A DNA stretch of 64,000 bases from Athalassotoga saccharophila. GTDB taxonomy: Bacteria; Thermotogota; Thermotogae; Mesoaciditogales; Mesoaciditogaceae. Numbering within the stretch: position 1 is the stretch's first letter; every line of letters begins with the position of its first letter. Shown here piece by piece: positions 41,531-50,260 of the stretch. Position numbers and translations under genes: made by a program. The notes beneath the pieces were generated by a model. It saw nothing but the letters and a program-made list of their open reading frames with translations. It was not told the DNA's origin and made no database searches. The stretch covers positions 1,264,708-1,328,707 of the forward strand of contig NZ_AP019551.1 of NCBI RefSeq assembly GCF_009936215.1, in the 5' to 3' direction.

Positions 41531-44080
41531 TTATTTTTTAATCAACTCGACGATTTTATTCTCATCAACGGGCCGTGAAAAAAGATAGCCCTGGATAGCG
41601 TCGCATCCCGAGAATCTCAAAAGTTTTAACTGTTCCATCTCTTCGACGCCTTCGGCTATCGTCTTTATTCCCATCTTTCTCGAGAGTGATATTATCGTAT
41701 CGACTATGGCAAAGTCCCTCTCGTCTTTGTGGATATTTCTTATAAAGGATATGTCTATTTTCAAAATATCGACGGGTAGGCTTTTTAAGTACAAAAATGA
41801 AGAGTACCCGGTCCCAAAATCATCGAGTGCTATCTTTATTCCGGAAGATCTCAACTTTGAAAGGATTTTCATCGCACGATCCATATGGCCTAAAAAAAGC
41901 CTTTCGGTGATCTCGAGACTCAAAAGTTGAGGGTCAACATCGTAAGAATCAAGAACCTTTATTATCTCACCGTCTAAGTTTTCTCTTTCGAACGTACGTG
42001 GTGATATATTCACAGAAACCGGCACTACCCTGAAATTGTTTTCCTTCCACTCTTTTATCTTTTTTACAACTGTCTCGATGACCCATTTTTCAACTTCTAC
42101 TATCAAAGGATCTTTTTCAAGAAATGGAATGAATTCATTCGGAGGAATTATTCTTCCATCTCTCGACCATCTAATTAGCGCCTCCATTCCGGATATATTT
42201 CCAGAAATGGTATCAAAATAAGGCTGGAAAAAGAGGATGAATTCTGAGTTTTTGAATGCCATTTCGAGTTCATTTTTCATCAAAATCTCTTTTCTGACGC
42301 TTTCTTTTATCTCTTCGTTAAAAAATCCAACGGATTTATCTCCTAAAGATTTGGCAGAAGAAAGGGTAAGTGTGGCATTCGAAATGATTACATCTGGTTT
42401 ATCCCCGTCTTCGGGGTAAAATGCGAAACCCAAGTTGTAATGAAGGGTTATTTCATTGCCTTTCACGGTGAAAGTACGATCTAAAATTTCTTTTAAATTT
42501 TCTACAACCCTTGCGATATCCGAAGGTGACTGAATGATTATCCCAAAATTGTCTCCCTTGAGTTTTGATACGAATCCTCCTTCCAGTACTGGAAAGAGTT
42601 CGTTCAACCTATTTGCAATCTCTCTTAGCACTTGATCTCCGGCTTCGAAGGTGAAAAGACTGTTTATGTTCGAAAAATCCCTTAAGCCTATCAAGATAAG
42701 GGCAAATTTTTGGGAGAGTAAAATCCTTTTCGATGTCTCTTCGTAAAACAAATCCGCATTTGGAAGGTCAGTAACAGGATCGTAAAGAGACAATTTGTAT
42801 ATCATATCCTCGTATTCCCTCATCTTTGTTATATCCTTATCTATGGAAACGAAGTACTTTATCTTATCGTTTATTTTGATGGGCACGACAGTTTTATCAA
42901 GGTAAACGAGAGATCCATCCCTTTTTCTGTTTATGAATATCCCGTTGTAGATATGTCCAGATTTTATCCTCTCCCAGAAGGCTTTGTAAAACCTTTCATC
43001 GTGAAGGCCAGATTTTAATATTCTTGGATTTTGACCGATCACATCTGATCTTTTGTAGCCGGTTATCCTTTCGAATCCATTATTTACATATGTTATGGTG
43101 CCATCGTAATCCGTTACAACGACACAGTCCGTTGTGTTTTCAAGGGCAGTTGAAAGTATGTAATTTTGCCTTTCAAACTCGATCTTGTTTAGAGCGAATT
43201 CCAAATCGTCCTTTATCTCATCGAGCAATTTGTAATTTTCTCTGTCGAATATCCCTTCTTTTTCAGAATAGATGTTGATAACGCCAATTGAACTTCCCAT
43301 TTTAACAAGAGGTATGGCGGCCGATGAAAGGAAATTCATCGAAGCAAGTTCCTCTCTCCACGGGAACATAAATGGATTTTTTACAGTGCTGTTATTTATG
43401 TAAACGCGTTGCTTGTGAAAAGCCCTCAACACCATTCCGAATTGGGGATTATCCTTTGTGTTGAATTGCAAAGTTTTGGCATAACCGTAAATATCATTCG
43501 ATGAATAAAAGGGCCTTATAAAGCCCTTTTCATCCTTTATTCCCACCCATGCCATCTTGAATTTTCCATCTTCGACAAAGATATCGCACACTTTCTTCAA
43601 AAGTTCATTCTCGTCCCGTTCTCTTACAAGCATTTGATTGACATTGGATATCACGGAATGGAGTCTTTCGAGGTTTTCAAGTTTTTCCCTCTGGAGATGG
43701 TCTTTTGTAACGTCTATAAAGGTTCCTATGCCGGCATATTTTCCGTGAATTTTAACGGTCGATGTGATCAAATTCACCCATAAAGTCTTTCCGCTTTTCG
43801 ACACCACCTTTAGATTTTCCCACGGCACTTTCAAAGGCTCGCCTTTTTCACGTTTTTTGGCGATTTCGCAGGCGGCCCTTCTGTCCGACTCGTAATAGAG
43901 CAAATCCCACGGCTTTAAATGTTTCTCTTCCAATTCATCAAATGTGTATTCCGTGAATTTTTCGAAGAATTTGTTAACGTACAAAAAGCCCTGCGTCGTG
44001 AAAAGAAAAACACCTAAGACCTCTGATTCGGATAAAATGTTAAAAATTTCATGAGAATCCTCTTGATTTACTTCATACAT
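41531..44080 (-). CDS. PAS-GAF-PAS-GGDEF-EAL cyclic-di-GMP phosphodiesterase
   Basis: An 849-residue cytoplasmic sensor without membrane segments. The order is PAS (1-130), GAF (135-295), PAS (305-420), GGDEF (425-585) and EAL (595-845). The cyclase signature is degenerate: where GGDEF is expected the sequence reads KGDNF, so synthesis of c-di-GMP is unlikely. The EAL domain keeps MEALIRW, DDFGTGYSSF and LKIDISFI, and should degrade c-di-GMP. It lies between the iron alcohol dehydrogenase gene (29-base gap) and the YcdB-like secreted protein. The second PAS (ITYVNNGFERITGY) is typical of redox or ligand sensing. Confidence 0.92.
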   Translation of the reverse strand: MYEVNQEDSHEIFNILSESEVLGVFLFTTQGFLYVNKFFEKFTEYTFDELEEKHLKPWDLLYYESDRRAACEIAKKREKGEPLKVPWENLKVVSKSGKTLWVNLITSTVKIHGKYAGIGTFIDVTKDHLQREKLENLERLHSVISNVNQMLVRERDENELLKKVCDIFVEDGKFKMAWVGIKDEKGFIRPFYSSNDIYGYAKTLQFNTKDNPQFGMVLRAFHKQRVYINNSTVKNPFMFPWREELASMNFLSSAAIPLVKMGSSIGVINIYSEKEGIFDRENYKLLDEIKDDLEFALNKIEFERQNYILSTALENTTDCVVVTDYDGTITYVNNGFERITGYKRSDVIGQNPRILKSGLHDERFYKAFWERIKSGHIYNGIFINRKRDGSLVYLDKTVVPIKINDKIKYFVSIDKDITKMREYEDMIYKLSLYDPVTDLPNADLFYEETSKRILLSQKFALILIGLRDFSNINSLFTFEAGDQVLREIANRLNELFPVLEGGFVSKLKGDNFGIIIQSPSDIARVVENLKEILDRTFTVKGNEITLHYNLGFAFYPEDGDKPDVIISNATLTLSSAKSLGDKSVGFFNEEIKESVRKEILMKNELEMAFKNSEFILFFQPYFDTISGNISGMEALIRWSRDGRIIPPNEFIPFLEKDPLIVEVEKWVIETVVKKIKEWKENNFRVVPVSVNISPRTFERENLDGEIIKVLDSYDVDPQLLSLEITERLFLGHMDRAMKILSKLRSSGIKIALDDFGTGYSSFLYLKSLPVDILKIDISFIRNIHKDERDFAIVDTIISLSRKMGIKTIAEGVEEMEQLKLLRFSGCDAIQGYLFSRPVDENKIVELIKK

Positions 44081-44109
44081 AGCGCTTTCCCAAATTCATG
44101 TCCCCTTTA

Positions 44110-45195
44110 TCAAAGAGATTTGTATATCTCTTTTACAAATTCAAAATCGTAAATTCCAGGGGTATTCAAAACCTGACCCGATTTAAGATCTATTTCCCTT
44201 GCGAATTCTTCGGCATCTTTATCGCTTAACTTCAACTTTGGTCTTGGATAAATAGCGTCTATAAAATCGCACAATCCCTGTGTACCACCGAAGACTTCCG
44301 TTGCCATCTTTACCCTTTGAGGCTCGAATTTTGCGGCATTTTTTACTATCTGGCATATTGTCATCATATTCGCAAGACCATGTCTTATTCCTATATGAGA
44401 AGTCAGAGGATATCCAAGTGCATGGACTATCGTTGTGCCCGTCTGGGATATTGTGATTCCGGAAAGAGTAGCGGCAAGCGCCACATTCGATCTGTGAGTG
44501 ATGTTCGATGGCTCTCTTACGACCGAATGAAGCGATTGCTTGATAAGTTCAAGGCCCTTTACTGCCATTGCATCGGTAATGGGGGTATTTATTTTTGAGA
44601 GGATACTCTCTACAAGTTGAGAAAGCGCGTCAAGTCCAGTCGTTATTGTAACGTCTGCAGGCATCGTTAACGTGTATTTAGGATCGACGATTGCAAGTGT
44701 TGGAAATAATTTTTTTGTCCTAAGGCCAAGTTTTCTGCCATCGTAAGAGGTTAAGACCGCGTACTGGGTTACCTCACTTCCCGTTCCAGAGGTTGTGGTT
44801 ATCTCAACTACGGGATATGTCGATATTTGGTCTTTTATTTCGTAAAGATCGGCAACTTTTTTGTTCATCCTTGCTGCGGCGCTTATTGCCTTTGCGGCAT
44901 CCATCGGGCTGCCCCCTCCGACTCCAATTACAAAGTCGCATTCCTTTGACTTGAAGATCCCCGCACCTTTGTCTATAAGATCAAATGGAGGATTTTCTTC
45001 TATTTCACTGAAAAATTCGTATGAAATTCCCTTTGAATTAAGAGATCCGACAAGATCGTTAATCGCGTTGTTCTTCTTTGCGGATCCTCCCTTTCCAGTG
45101 ACTATAAATGCCTTTTTCCCAAATAATGAGAAATCTACTCCCGAAATCGCATTTTCTCCAAACCTTAGATCAACAGGATTAAAAAAAGCGAACAT
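44110..45195 (-). CDS. Iron-containing alcohol dehydrogenase
   Basis: A 361-residue group III alcohol dehydrogenase. The NAD site is GVGGGSPMDAAKAIS, followed by TTSGTGSEVTQYAVLT; iron ligands are the Asp in TGLDALSQLVES and the His residues in VHALGYPLTSHIGIRHGLANMM. ATG 45195 follows GAGAGGTGATAAA; a longer frame to 45210 overlaps the PflX gene. Butanol or 1,3-propanediol dehydrogenase activity is possible. It is placed 4 bases after a radical SAM gene. Confidence 0.94.
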   Translation of the reverse strand: MFAFFNPVDLRFGENAISGVDFSLFGKKAFIVTGKGGSAKKNNAINDLVGSLNSKGISYEFFSEIEENPPFDLIDKGAGIFKSKECDFVIGVGGGSPMDAAKAISAAARMNKKVADLYEIKDQISTYPVVEITTTSGTGSEVTQYAVLTSYDGRKLGLRTKKLFPTLAIVDPKYTLTMPADVTITTGLDALSQLVESILSKINTPITDAMAVKGLELIKQSLHSVVREPSNITHRSNVALAATLSGITISQTGTTIVHALGYPLTSHIGIRHGLANMMTICQIVKNAAKFEPQRVKMATEVFGGTQGLCDFIDAIYPRPKLKLSDKDAEEFAREIDLKSGQVLNTPGIYDFEFVKEIYKSL

Positions 45196-45199
45196 TTTA

Positions 45200-46111
45200 T
45201 CACCTCTCAATAGATTTTGCGTAAACGCCTTTCATCTTTTCGAATAGAGGCTGGTACCAACCGTTCAAATTGTACCTTTTCAATATTTCAAGTGCCTCGG
45301 TGTATTCTTCATAATTTACCTTTCTTGAAATTTCTTCGATCTTCAAGGCCTTGTACACGGGGAAATACTGCGACATCAAAGAAACCGGCACAGATATGGA
45401 AAGTTCTTCGGCAACAAATCTCATGGCCTCTTCAGTTCCACCTATTCCATTTGGAAGTATAAGATGCCTTACTATGAGCCCTCTCATTCTCTCTTCTCTA
45501 AAGGACCCAACCTGTCTGTACATCTCCCTTAAAGATCTTTTGGTAACGTCCCAGTAATCATTCACCAAAGAATATCTTTTTCCCATCTCATTATCAGTGT
45601 ACCTTATGTCCGCAAGATATACATCCACTATCCCTTCAAGATGCTTTAAAGTCTCTGGATGGACGTAACTTGAAGTGTTAAAGACAATGGGAAGTTTAAA
45701 ACCTTTTTCGCTTGCTATCATAAGGGCATGGACGATGGATCTAAGGTGTGGTTCGGGCGTTACAAGATCGAGGGTCTTTGCGCCACTTTTTTGAAGTTTT
45801 AAAAAAATCTCCGCAAGTTCTTCATCCTCTAAAGTTTTTCCAACGTTCAACTGACTGAAACCAAAGTTCTGGCAGTAGAGACATCTCATCCCGCATCCCG
45901 AGAAAAAAACTGCGCCTGCACCACCGTCACCTACGAGTGGAGGTTCCTCTCCAAAGTGAAGTACGGCATTCGTTATCTTCGCCTTTTCTGACTGACCGCA
46001 TACACCCTTCTTTTTGTATCTATCGATTTTGCAGTCTCTCGCGCAAAGATCGCAACTTTTTAGAGTATTTTCAAAGTAATCAAGAGCGTCCTTTAACTTT
46101 TCTTTATCCAT
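45200..46111 (-). CDS. Radical SAM protein, PflX/COG1313 type
   Basis: A 303-residue radical SAM protein similar to pyruvate formate-lyase activating enzymes. The 4Fe-4S cysteines are in FFSGCGMRCLYCQN (CxxxCxxC). An N-terminal region has further Cys (CDLCARDCKIDR, GVCGQ) as expected for this group. LVTPEPHLRSIVHAL and NTSSYVHPETLKHLEGIVD complete the barrel. It is the first gene of a leftward run. No glycyl-radical enzyme is in the window, so its target is unknown. Confidence 0.9.
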   Translation of the reverse strand: MDKEKLKDALDYFENTLKSCDLCARDCKIDRYKKKGVCGQSEKAKITNAVLHFGEEPPLVGDGGAGAVFFSGCGMRCLYCQNFGFSQLNVGKTLEDEELAEIFLKLQKSGAKTLDLVTPEPHLRSIVHALMIASEKGFKLPIVFNTSSYVHPETLKHLEGIVDVYLADIRYTDNEMGKRYSLVNDYWDVTKRSLREMYRQVGSFREERMRGLIVRHLILPNGIGGTEEAMRFVAEELSISVPVSLMSQYFPVYKALKIEEISRKVNYEEYTEALEILKRYNLNGWYQPLFEKMKGVYAKSIER

Positions 46112-46155
46112 AAAAGCCTCCGGAAATATTTTACCACATCAATCGGGAATGCTGT

Positions 46156-46194
46156 GTGCCTGTATAGTGTAAGGCATGTGGCACATGGCTTGTG
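46156..46194 (-). repeat. Degenerate dispersed repeat, copy 2
   Basis: In the gap 46112-46277, reading the minus strand from 46194: CACAAGCCA, GTGCCACATGCC, TTACACTATA, AGG words in the same order as at 21588-21620. It includes CATGTG-G-CACATG, a 6-bp inverted repeat. No gene is seen in this gap. Confidence 0.5.
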
Positions 46195-46277
46195 ACACTT
46201 AGAAAAAGGAGATACGATAACTACCACAAATGCCGTGAGACACAAGAGACGTGTTATAATTTCGAAGGGGGGATTGT

Positions 46278-47207
46278 ATGAAAAAATTTGTTTTTTCTAT
46301 TTTGATCTTTTCTCTTTTTTCTTTCGCTTTTTCTCTTACTCCATTTCAAAATGGATGGTCTTTCGATCTTGAGGCCCACAGAGGTGGACGTGGGTTGATG
46401 CCAGAAAATACGATGGCCGCATTTAGGAATGCGATAAAGATAGGTGCTACAACTTTGGAACTTGATATTGCGATTACAAAAGATGGTATTCCCGTAATCT
46501 CTCACGATCCATTTCTTAATCCTCAAAAAGTTTCAAAAAACGGTCAATTCATCAACGAGAAGATTTTGATAAAAGATCTTACCTACTCACAGATTCTTGA
46601 ATACGATGTGGGTATCATGAGATCAGATTACAGAATGCCGAACCAAATGCAGATTGAAAATGAAAAAATGCCATCATTTGAAGAAGTCCTCGCTTTTGTA
46701 AAAGAAATGCAGAGTGACGGAAAGAAATACATGATAAACGCGGAAACAAAGACCTTTCCATCTGTATTTGGATATACCTACGATGCAAAAACTTTTGTCA
46801 ATGCTATACTTCCACTCATAAAAAAGTATGGTCTTGAAGACACGGTCATGATTCAGTCATTCAACTGGGAAACCTTAAAACTTGTCAAAGAAATGGATCC
46901 GCGCATCACGACTGTGGCTTTACTTCAAAGAATTTACTACGAAAACCCGTTATGGACGTCTGGATTAAAACTTTCCGATTTCAGTAATCCTGTCTTAATG
47001 GCAAAAAGTCTTGGAGTAGATATAATCTCTCCGTATTACAAAGAATGCACGGCCGAGACTATCAAGATCTCTCACGAATACGGGATGGCCGTCGTGCCAT
47101 GGACGATAAATGACCGATCCGAAATGGAAAGATTTATCTCAATGGGTGTTGATGGGATAATAACGGATTATCCAAATTTGTTAAAATCACTTCTAATCTC
47201 GAACTGA
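46278..47207 (+). CDS. Secreted glycerophosphodiester phosphodiesterase
   Basis: A 309-residue exported enzyme splitting glycerophosphodiesters. The signal peptide is residues 1-20 (SFAFS end). The catalytic block is EAHRGGRGLMPENTMAAF with HRGG, then ELDIAITKDGIPVISHDP (second His and the metal Glu/Asp). The domain ends VDGIITDYPNLL. This is the GlpQ/YqiK type. The promoter is a TATAAT at 46255-46260, so the leader is very short; GGGGGG is the ribosome site. It stands alone between oppositely directed genes. Confidence 0.93.
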   Translation: MKKFVFSILIFSLFSFAFSLTPFQNGWSFDLEAHRGGRGLMPENTMAAFRNAIKIGATTLELDIAITKDGIPVISHDPFLNPQKVSKNGQFINEKILIKDLTYSQILEYDVGIMRSDYRMPNQMQIENEKMPSFEEVLAFVKEMQSDGKKYMINAETKTFPSVFGYTYDAKTFVNAILPLIKKYGLEDTVMIQSFNWETLKLVKEMDPRITTVALLQRIYYENPLWTSGLKLSDFSNPVLMAKSLGVDIISPYYKECTAETIKISHEYGMAVVPWTINDRSEMERFISMGVDGIITDYPNLLKSLLISN

Positions 47208-47225
47208 TTTGGCATCTTCTTCAAA

Positions 47226-47972
47226 TTAAGATTTCAAATTCGCCTTTCTAACTGCCTTGATTACGGCAGAGGAACTGCCACGAAAAAATGAAGCGATTTC
47301 GCCAAGATTTACGGCTATTTCTAAAGTACGTTTAGGTCCCTTTCCATTTAAAAGGCCGTAGATGATGCCGACATCAAAGGCATCTCCACATCCGAGGGGA
47401 AAATCTCCCCTTTTAGAGATATTTTTGTATATCTCAACGTTATCTTTGATATATTTACCCCCATTCTCGCCGAGTTTTAGGAAAACTTCTTTGAATTTTG
47501 GAGGAGAGATGCTTTCAAACTCTCTTTCGTTCGGGATCAAAACATCGCAAAGACTTACGTATTCCTCTCTCCATTCAAAAGAAGGCGATGGATCTAAAAT
47601 CACGATTCCTCCCTCATTTTTCATCTTTTTTGCGTATTTTTCAAATGTATCTCCTCCGCATTCAAGAGTTGAAAAAAGCACTTTTGATTTGAAATCATCA
47701 ACGGGTATGTCCAAATTAACCCCTCTGTATACTGCAAGTACCTCCGTTTCATTTCTGCAGACAAAGATACCGCTTTTACCATTCACGTGTCTTAGATTTT
47801 CAAAGGGCCAATCATCCCCGACGGCACAATGAAAGGTTGATTCTATTCCAATTTCTCGTAATCCCGCAAAAACATTGTATCCCGTGCCACCTGACATTTC
47901 GATCACGTCTTCTGCGTGAATTTGCCCGTAAAAAAGAATATCCCTGAATGCACCGCCGAGTATGTCTATCAT
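47226..47972 (-). CDS. PfkB-family carbohydrate/nucleoside kinase
   Basis: A 248-residue small kinase of the ribokinase family. It opens MIDILGGAFRDILFYGQ with SGGTGYNVFAGL, and has the active-site motif GCGDAFDVGIIYGLL with the catalytic Asp. It is shorter than typical ribokinases (about 300). The start ATG 47972 overlaps the stop of the ECF S-component gene (ATGA), so the transported compound is probably the kinase substrate: a vitamin precursor or nucleoside would fit. The substrate itself is not known. Confidence 0.88.
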   Translation of the reverse strand: MIDILGGAFRDILFYGQIHAEDVIEMSGGTGYNVFAGLREIGIESTFHCAVGDDWPFENLRHVNGKSGIFVCRNETEVLAVYRGVNLDIPVDDFKSKVLFSTLECGGDTFEKYAKKMKNEGGIVILDPSPSFEWREEYVSLCDVLIPNEREFESISPPKFKEVFLKLGENGGKYIKDNVEIYKNISKRGDFPLGCGDAFDVGIIYGLLNGKGPKRTLEIAVNLGEIASFFRGSSSAVIKAVRKANLKS

Positions 47973-48481
47973 GACTTTCTTGCACGCTTAATCGAATATC
48001 TTATTGTGGGAATCAAAAGGAATTGAATGACGATGCCCGGAAGTCCGAGGGCAAAACTCAATAAGATCGCCGTCAATGGTTGAAGATGAATCCCGACCAT
48101 GTAGCCTATCACGTAATATCCAAGGGAATAAACAACTCCACCGGCTATTATGGAAATCGCAAGGTTAAGAAAGATGTTCAAATTTCGCCTTTCAAATAAG
48201 CCTGTAAGAATTCCATAAGTTCCAAGTTGCAAAGCCATAAAAACCGCAATTGGAGGCATCAAAGGCGGCATACCAAAAATCACACTGCTCAAAAGCGGCA
48301 AAACTATTCCTACGGTTAATCCTACCCACGGTCCTGCGACTACGCCGGTCGTAAGTGCCACAAAATTGAGCGGACCAAAGATCGTTCCGAACTGCTGTCC
48401 TCCTATTGAGTGAATAACGAGAGAAAGTACAAGTCCAACGGCCAACAATACCCCTCCGTAAACAACAGATCTTGCCTTCAA
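47969..48481 (-). CDS. ECF transporter S-component
   Basis: A 170-residue membrane protein with six predicted helices of the ECF substrate-binding type (GLVLSLVIHSIGGQQFGTIFGPLNFVALTTGVVAGPWVGLTVG; IFGMPPLMPPIAV; FALGLPGIVIQFLLIPTI). Helix 1 has the small-residue pattern AVGL that S-components use for EcfT docking. TTG 48481 fits the site AAGGGGTGAT; GTG 48490 lies inside it. An upstream TTGTGA-N17-TTATAT on the minus strand is a promoter candidate. The EcfAAT energising unit must be coded elsewhere. Confidence 0.85.
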   Translation of the reverse strand: MKARSVVYGGVLLAVGLVLSLVIHSIGGQQFGTIFGPLNFVALTTGVVAGPWVGLTVGIVLPLLSSVIFGMPPLMPPIAVFMALQLGTYGILTGLFERRNLNIFLNLAISIIAGGVVYSLGYYVIGYMVGIHLQPLTAILLSFALGLPGIVIQFLLIPTIRYSIKRARKS

Positions 48482-48549
48482 ATCAATCACCCCTTGTTTT
48501 TTCTTTAATATAAAATTATTTCAATTATCTTCACAAATTTGTTCGTAAT

Positions 48550-49125
48550 TCATATCACGTTCATTTCATACTCGATCAACTGGCACAGAGTATGACCAAG
48601 CAGTATGTGCGTTTCCTGAATGCGCGGGGTTTTATCTGAGTCTACCGTAAAAAGCACATCACACATTCTCATCTCATCGCCATATTTCCCGGTAAACCCT
48701 ATTGTAAAAGCCCCGATCTCTTTTGCCCTCTTTAGAGCCCGAATGACATTCAAAGATTTTCCGCTTGTGCTTATTCCAACGACAACATCCTCGGATTTAA
48801 CGTAAGATTCGACCTGACGCTCAAACAGATATTCGAACCCAAAATCATTCGGTATCTCTGTAAGGATAGAGGGATTGGACGCAAAAGATGCCGATCTTAT
48901 CGGAGGACGGTTCATGTAAAATCTCCCCACCAGTTCGGCAGAAAGATGTGCGGCATCTGCGGCGCTTCCACCGTTACCCATGAAAAAGACGCCACCACCG
49001 TGCTTTATCCTTTCAACGATTTTGGATGAAGTATCGATTATTTTATCGATGTTTTCTTTCAAAAACCTTTCTTTAACGTGAATGCTTTCTTCAAAAGCCT
49101 CTTTTACAAGTTTATCAAGATCCAT
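48550..49125 (-). CDS. GmhA-like SIS phosphosugar isomerase
   Basis: A 191-residue SIS-domain protein like sedoheptulose-7-phosphate isomerase. FMGNGGSAADAAHLSAELVGRF (catalytic Glu), NDFGFEYLFERQVES and QETHILLGHTLCQLIE (catalytic His) are typical. In Gram-negatives GmhA starts heptose synthesis; no other heptose gene lies here. It overlaps a ROK sugar kinase gene by 11 bases and follows the mannosidase cluster, so it may act on another hexose phosphate such as a mannose-derived one. That is inference. Confidence 0.88.
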   Translation of the reverse strand: MDLDKLVKEAFEESIHVKERFLKENIDKIIDTSSKIVERIKHGGGVFFMGNGGSAADAAHLSAELVGRFYMNRPPIRSASFASNPSILTEIPNDFGFEYLFERQVESYVKSEDVVVGISTSGKSLNVIRALKRAKEIGAFTIGFTGKYGDEMRMCDVLFTVDSDKTPRIQETHILLGHTLCQLIEYEMNVI

Positions 49126-50035
49126 CTCTTTCCTCCTTTAACGCATTGAGAGCGGTTATCAAAGCGGCATAGTCTCCTATTCTTTCTCCAAGCATTGACT
49201 TAACCACTTTTTTGGTCGCTCCCGTGTCGAGTGCCTCTTTGGCAAGTGTATTTTTTGCCTCCTCAAGCCAGATATCGGGAAGGCGCAAACTTAAACTTCC
49301 GAGAATTATCCTATCGGGATCGAAAATATCGAAAAGATTTGCAAGGCCTATCCCAAGATACCTTCCACTCCTTTTTAAAACCTCCATCGACTTTTCATCT
49401 CCCGATAACGCCATTTTAGAAATTTCTCTGGTCGTTATTCTTCTTGGAAAATAATCTGGAAAAAGATATCGTGCAAGTTTGGCAATACCATCCCCGCTAC
49501 AGTAAGATTCCCACGATCCCGATTTTCCATAAACCTCAGGCCCGTCCTCTGCGATCCTTATGTGGCCGACCTCACCTGCCATGTTAGACGATCCTCTGTA
49601 AATCTTGCCATTTATGATTATTCCGGCCCCAAGGCCCGTTCCAAGCGTAAGGAAGATTATGTTTCTAAATCCTCTTCCCGCACCAAGTTCAAATTCTGCA
49701 ATTGCTCCGGCTTTGGCATCGTGCTCTATCCTGACGGGACATGTGAAATATTTTCTGATTTCGTAGCGTAAATTCACATTTCCCCATCCAAGGTGTGGTG
49801 GATTGTAAATTATCCCCTTTTGGGCATCTAAAGGTCCTCCGACAGAAACTCCTATGGCATCGATAGGATCTATTTTAGAAAGGTAATTCAGCAATCTTTC
49901 AAAGAAATCAGAAAAGCCTAATTTTGGCTTTGTTGGGAATTCATATCGATTTATGATTTCGAGTTTTTCGTTTCCGACGACAATCGCAGTCTTTGTGCCG
50001 CCTATGTCGAGACCCACAAGATATTCTGAGTTCAT
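49115..50035 (-). CDS. ROK-family sugar kinase without the usual zinc motif
   Basis: A 306-residue sugar kinase. The phosphate loop is GLDIGGTKTAIVV, the catalytic Asp lies in EHDAKAGAIAE, and LTLGTGLGAGIIING and AGEVGHIRI are present. The CxCGxxGC zinc motif that normally follows is absent: the sequence reads GSWESYCSGDG. There is no helix-turn-helix, so it is an enzyme. It follows the GH38 gene across a 268-base gap and is coupled to the GmhA-like isomerase. Mannose or a related hexose is a plausible substrate. No good ribosome site is seen before ATG 50035. Confidence 0.9.
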   Translation of the reverse strand: MNSEYLVGLDIGGTKTAIVVGNEKLEIINRYEFPTKPKLGFSDFFERLLNYLSKIDPIDAIGVSVGGPLDAQKGIIYNPPHLGWGNVNLRYEIRKYFTCPVRIEHDAKAGAIAEFELGAGRGFRNIIFLTLGTGLGAGIIINGKIYRGSSNMAGEVGHIRIAEDGPEVYGKSGSWESYCSGDGIAKLARYLFPDYFPRRITTREISKMALSGDEKSMEVLKRSGRYLGIGLANLFDIFDPDRIILGSLSLRLPDIWLEEAKNTLAKEALDTGATKKVVKSMLGERIGDYAALITALNALKEERDGS

Positions 50036-50054
50036 CGTTCTTGTGGCAAGGAGA

Positions 50055-50076
50055 CTCCAACTTATAGAAGTTGGAG
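50055..50076. repeat. Perfect hairpin upstream of the ROK kinase
   Basis: CTCCAACTT (50055-50063) and AAGTTGGAG (50068-50076) are perfectly paired with loop ATAG, the same loop as the hairpin at 16826-16849. No T-run follows on either strand. It lies 20 bases before the ATG of the kinase on the minus strand, in its 5' untranslated region. Confidence 0.65.
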
Positions 50077-50260
50077 AGGAATTGCCATATTCACCTGCCT
50101 TTCTATCAACAATGTTTTTGCACTTTCCAGTTTCTTTAACTGTTTCCAGTTCGCAGACACATGTATCTTGCTACCATCTAACGATTGTGCTAACCACTTT
50201 TTCCGTCAGTTAACATGAATTCACTTAACCGAATAGCCTTTTGATCCTTAATCTCTTTTG

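Noticed and set aside
49953-50213. Plus-strand ORF across the gap upstream of the ROK kinase
   Set aside because: It overlaps the kinase start, lacks a ribosome site and shows no recognisable protein pattern.
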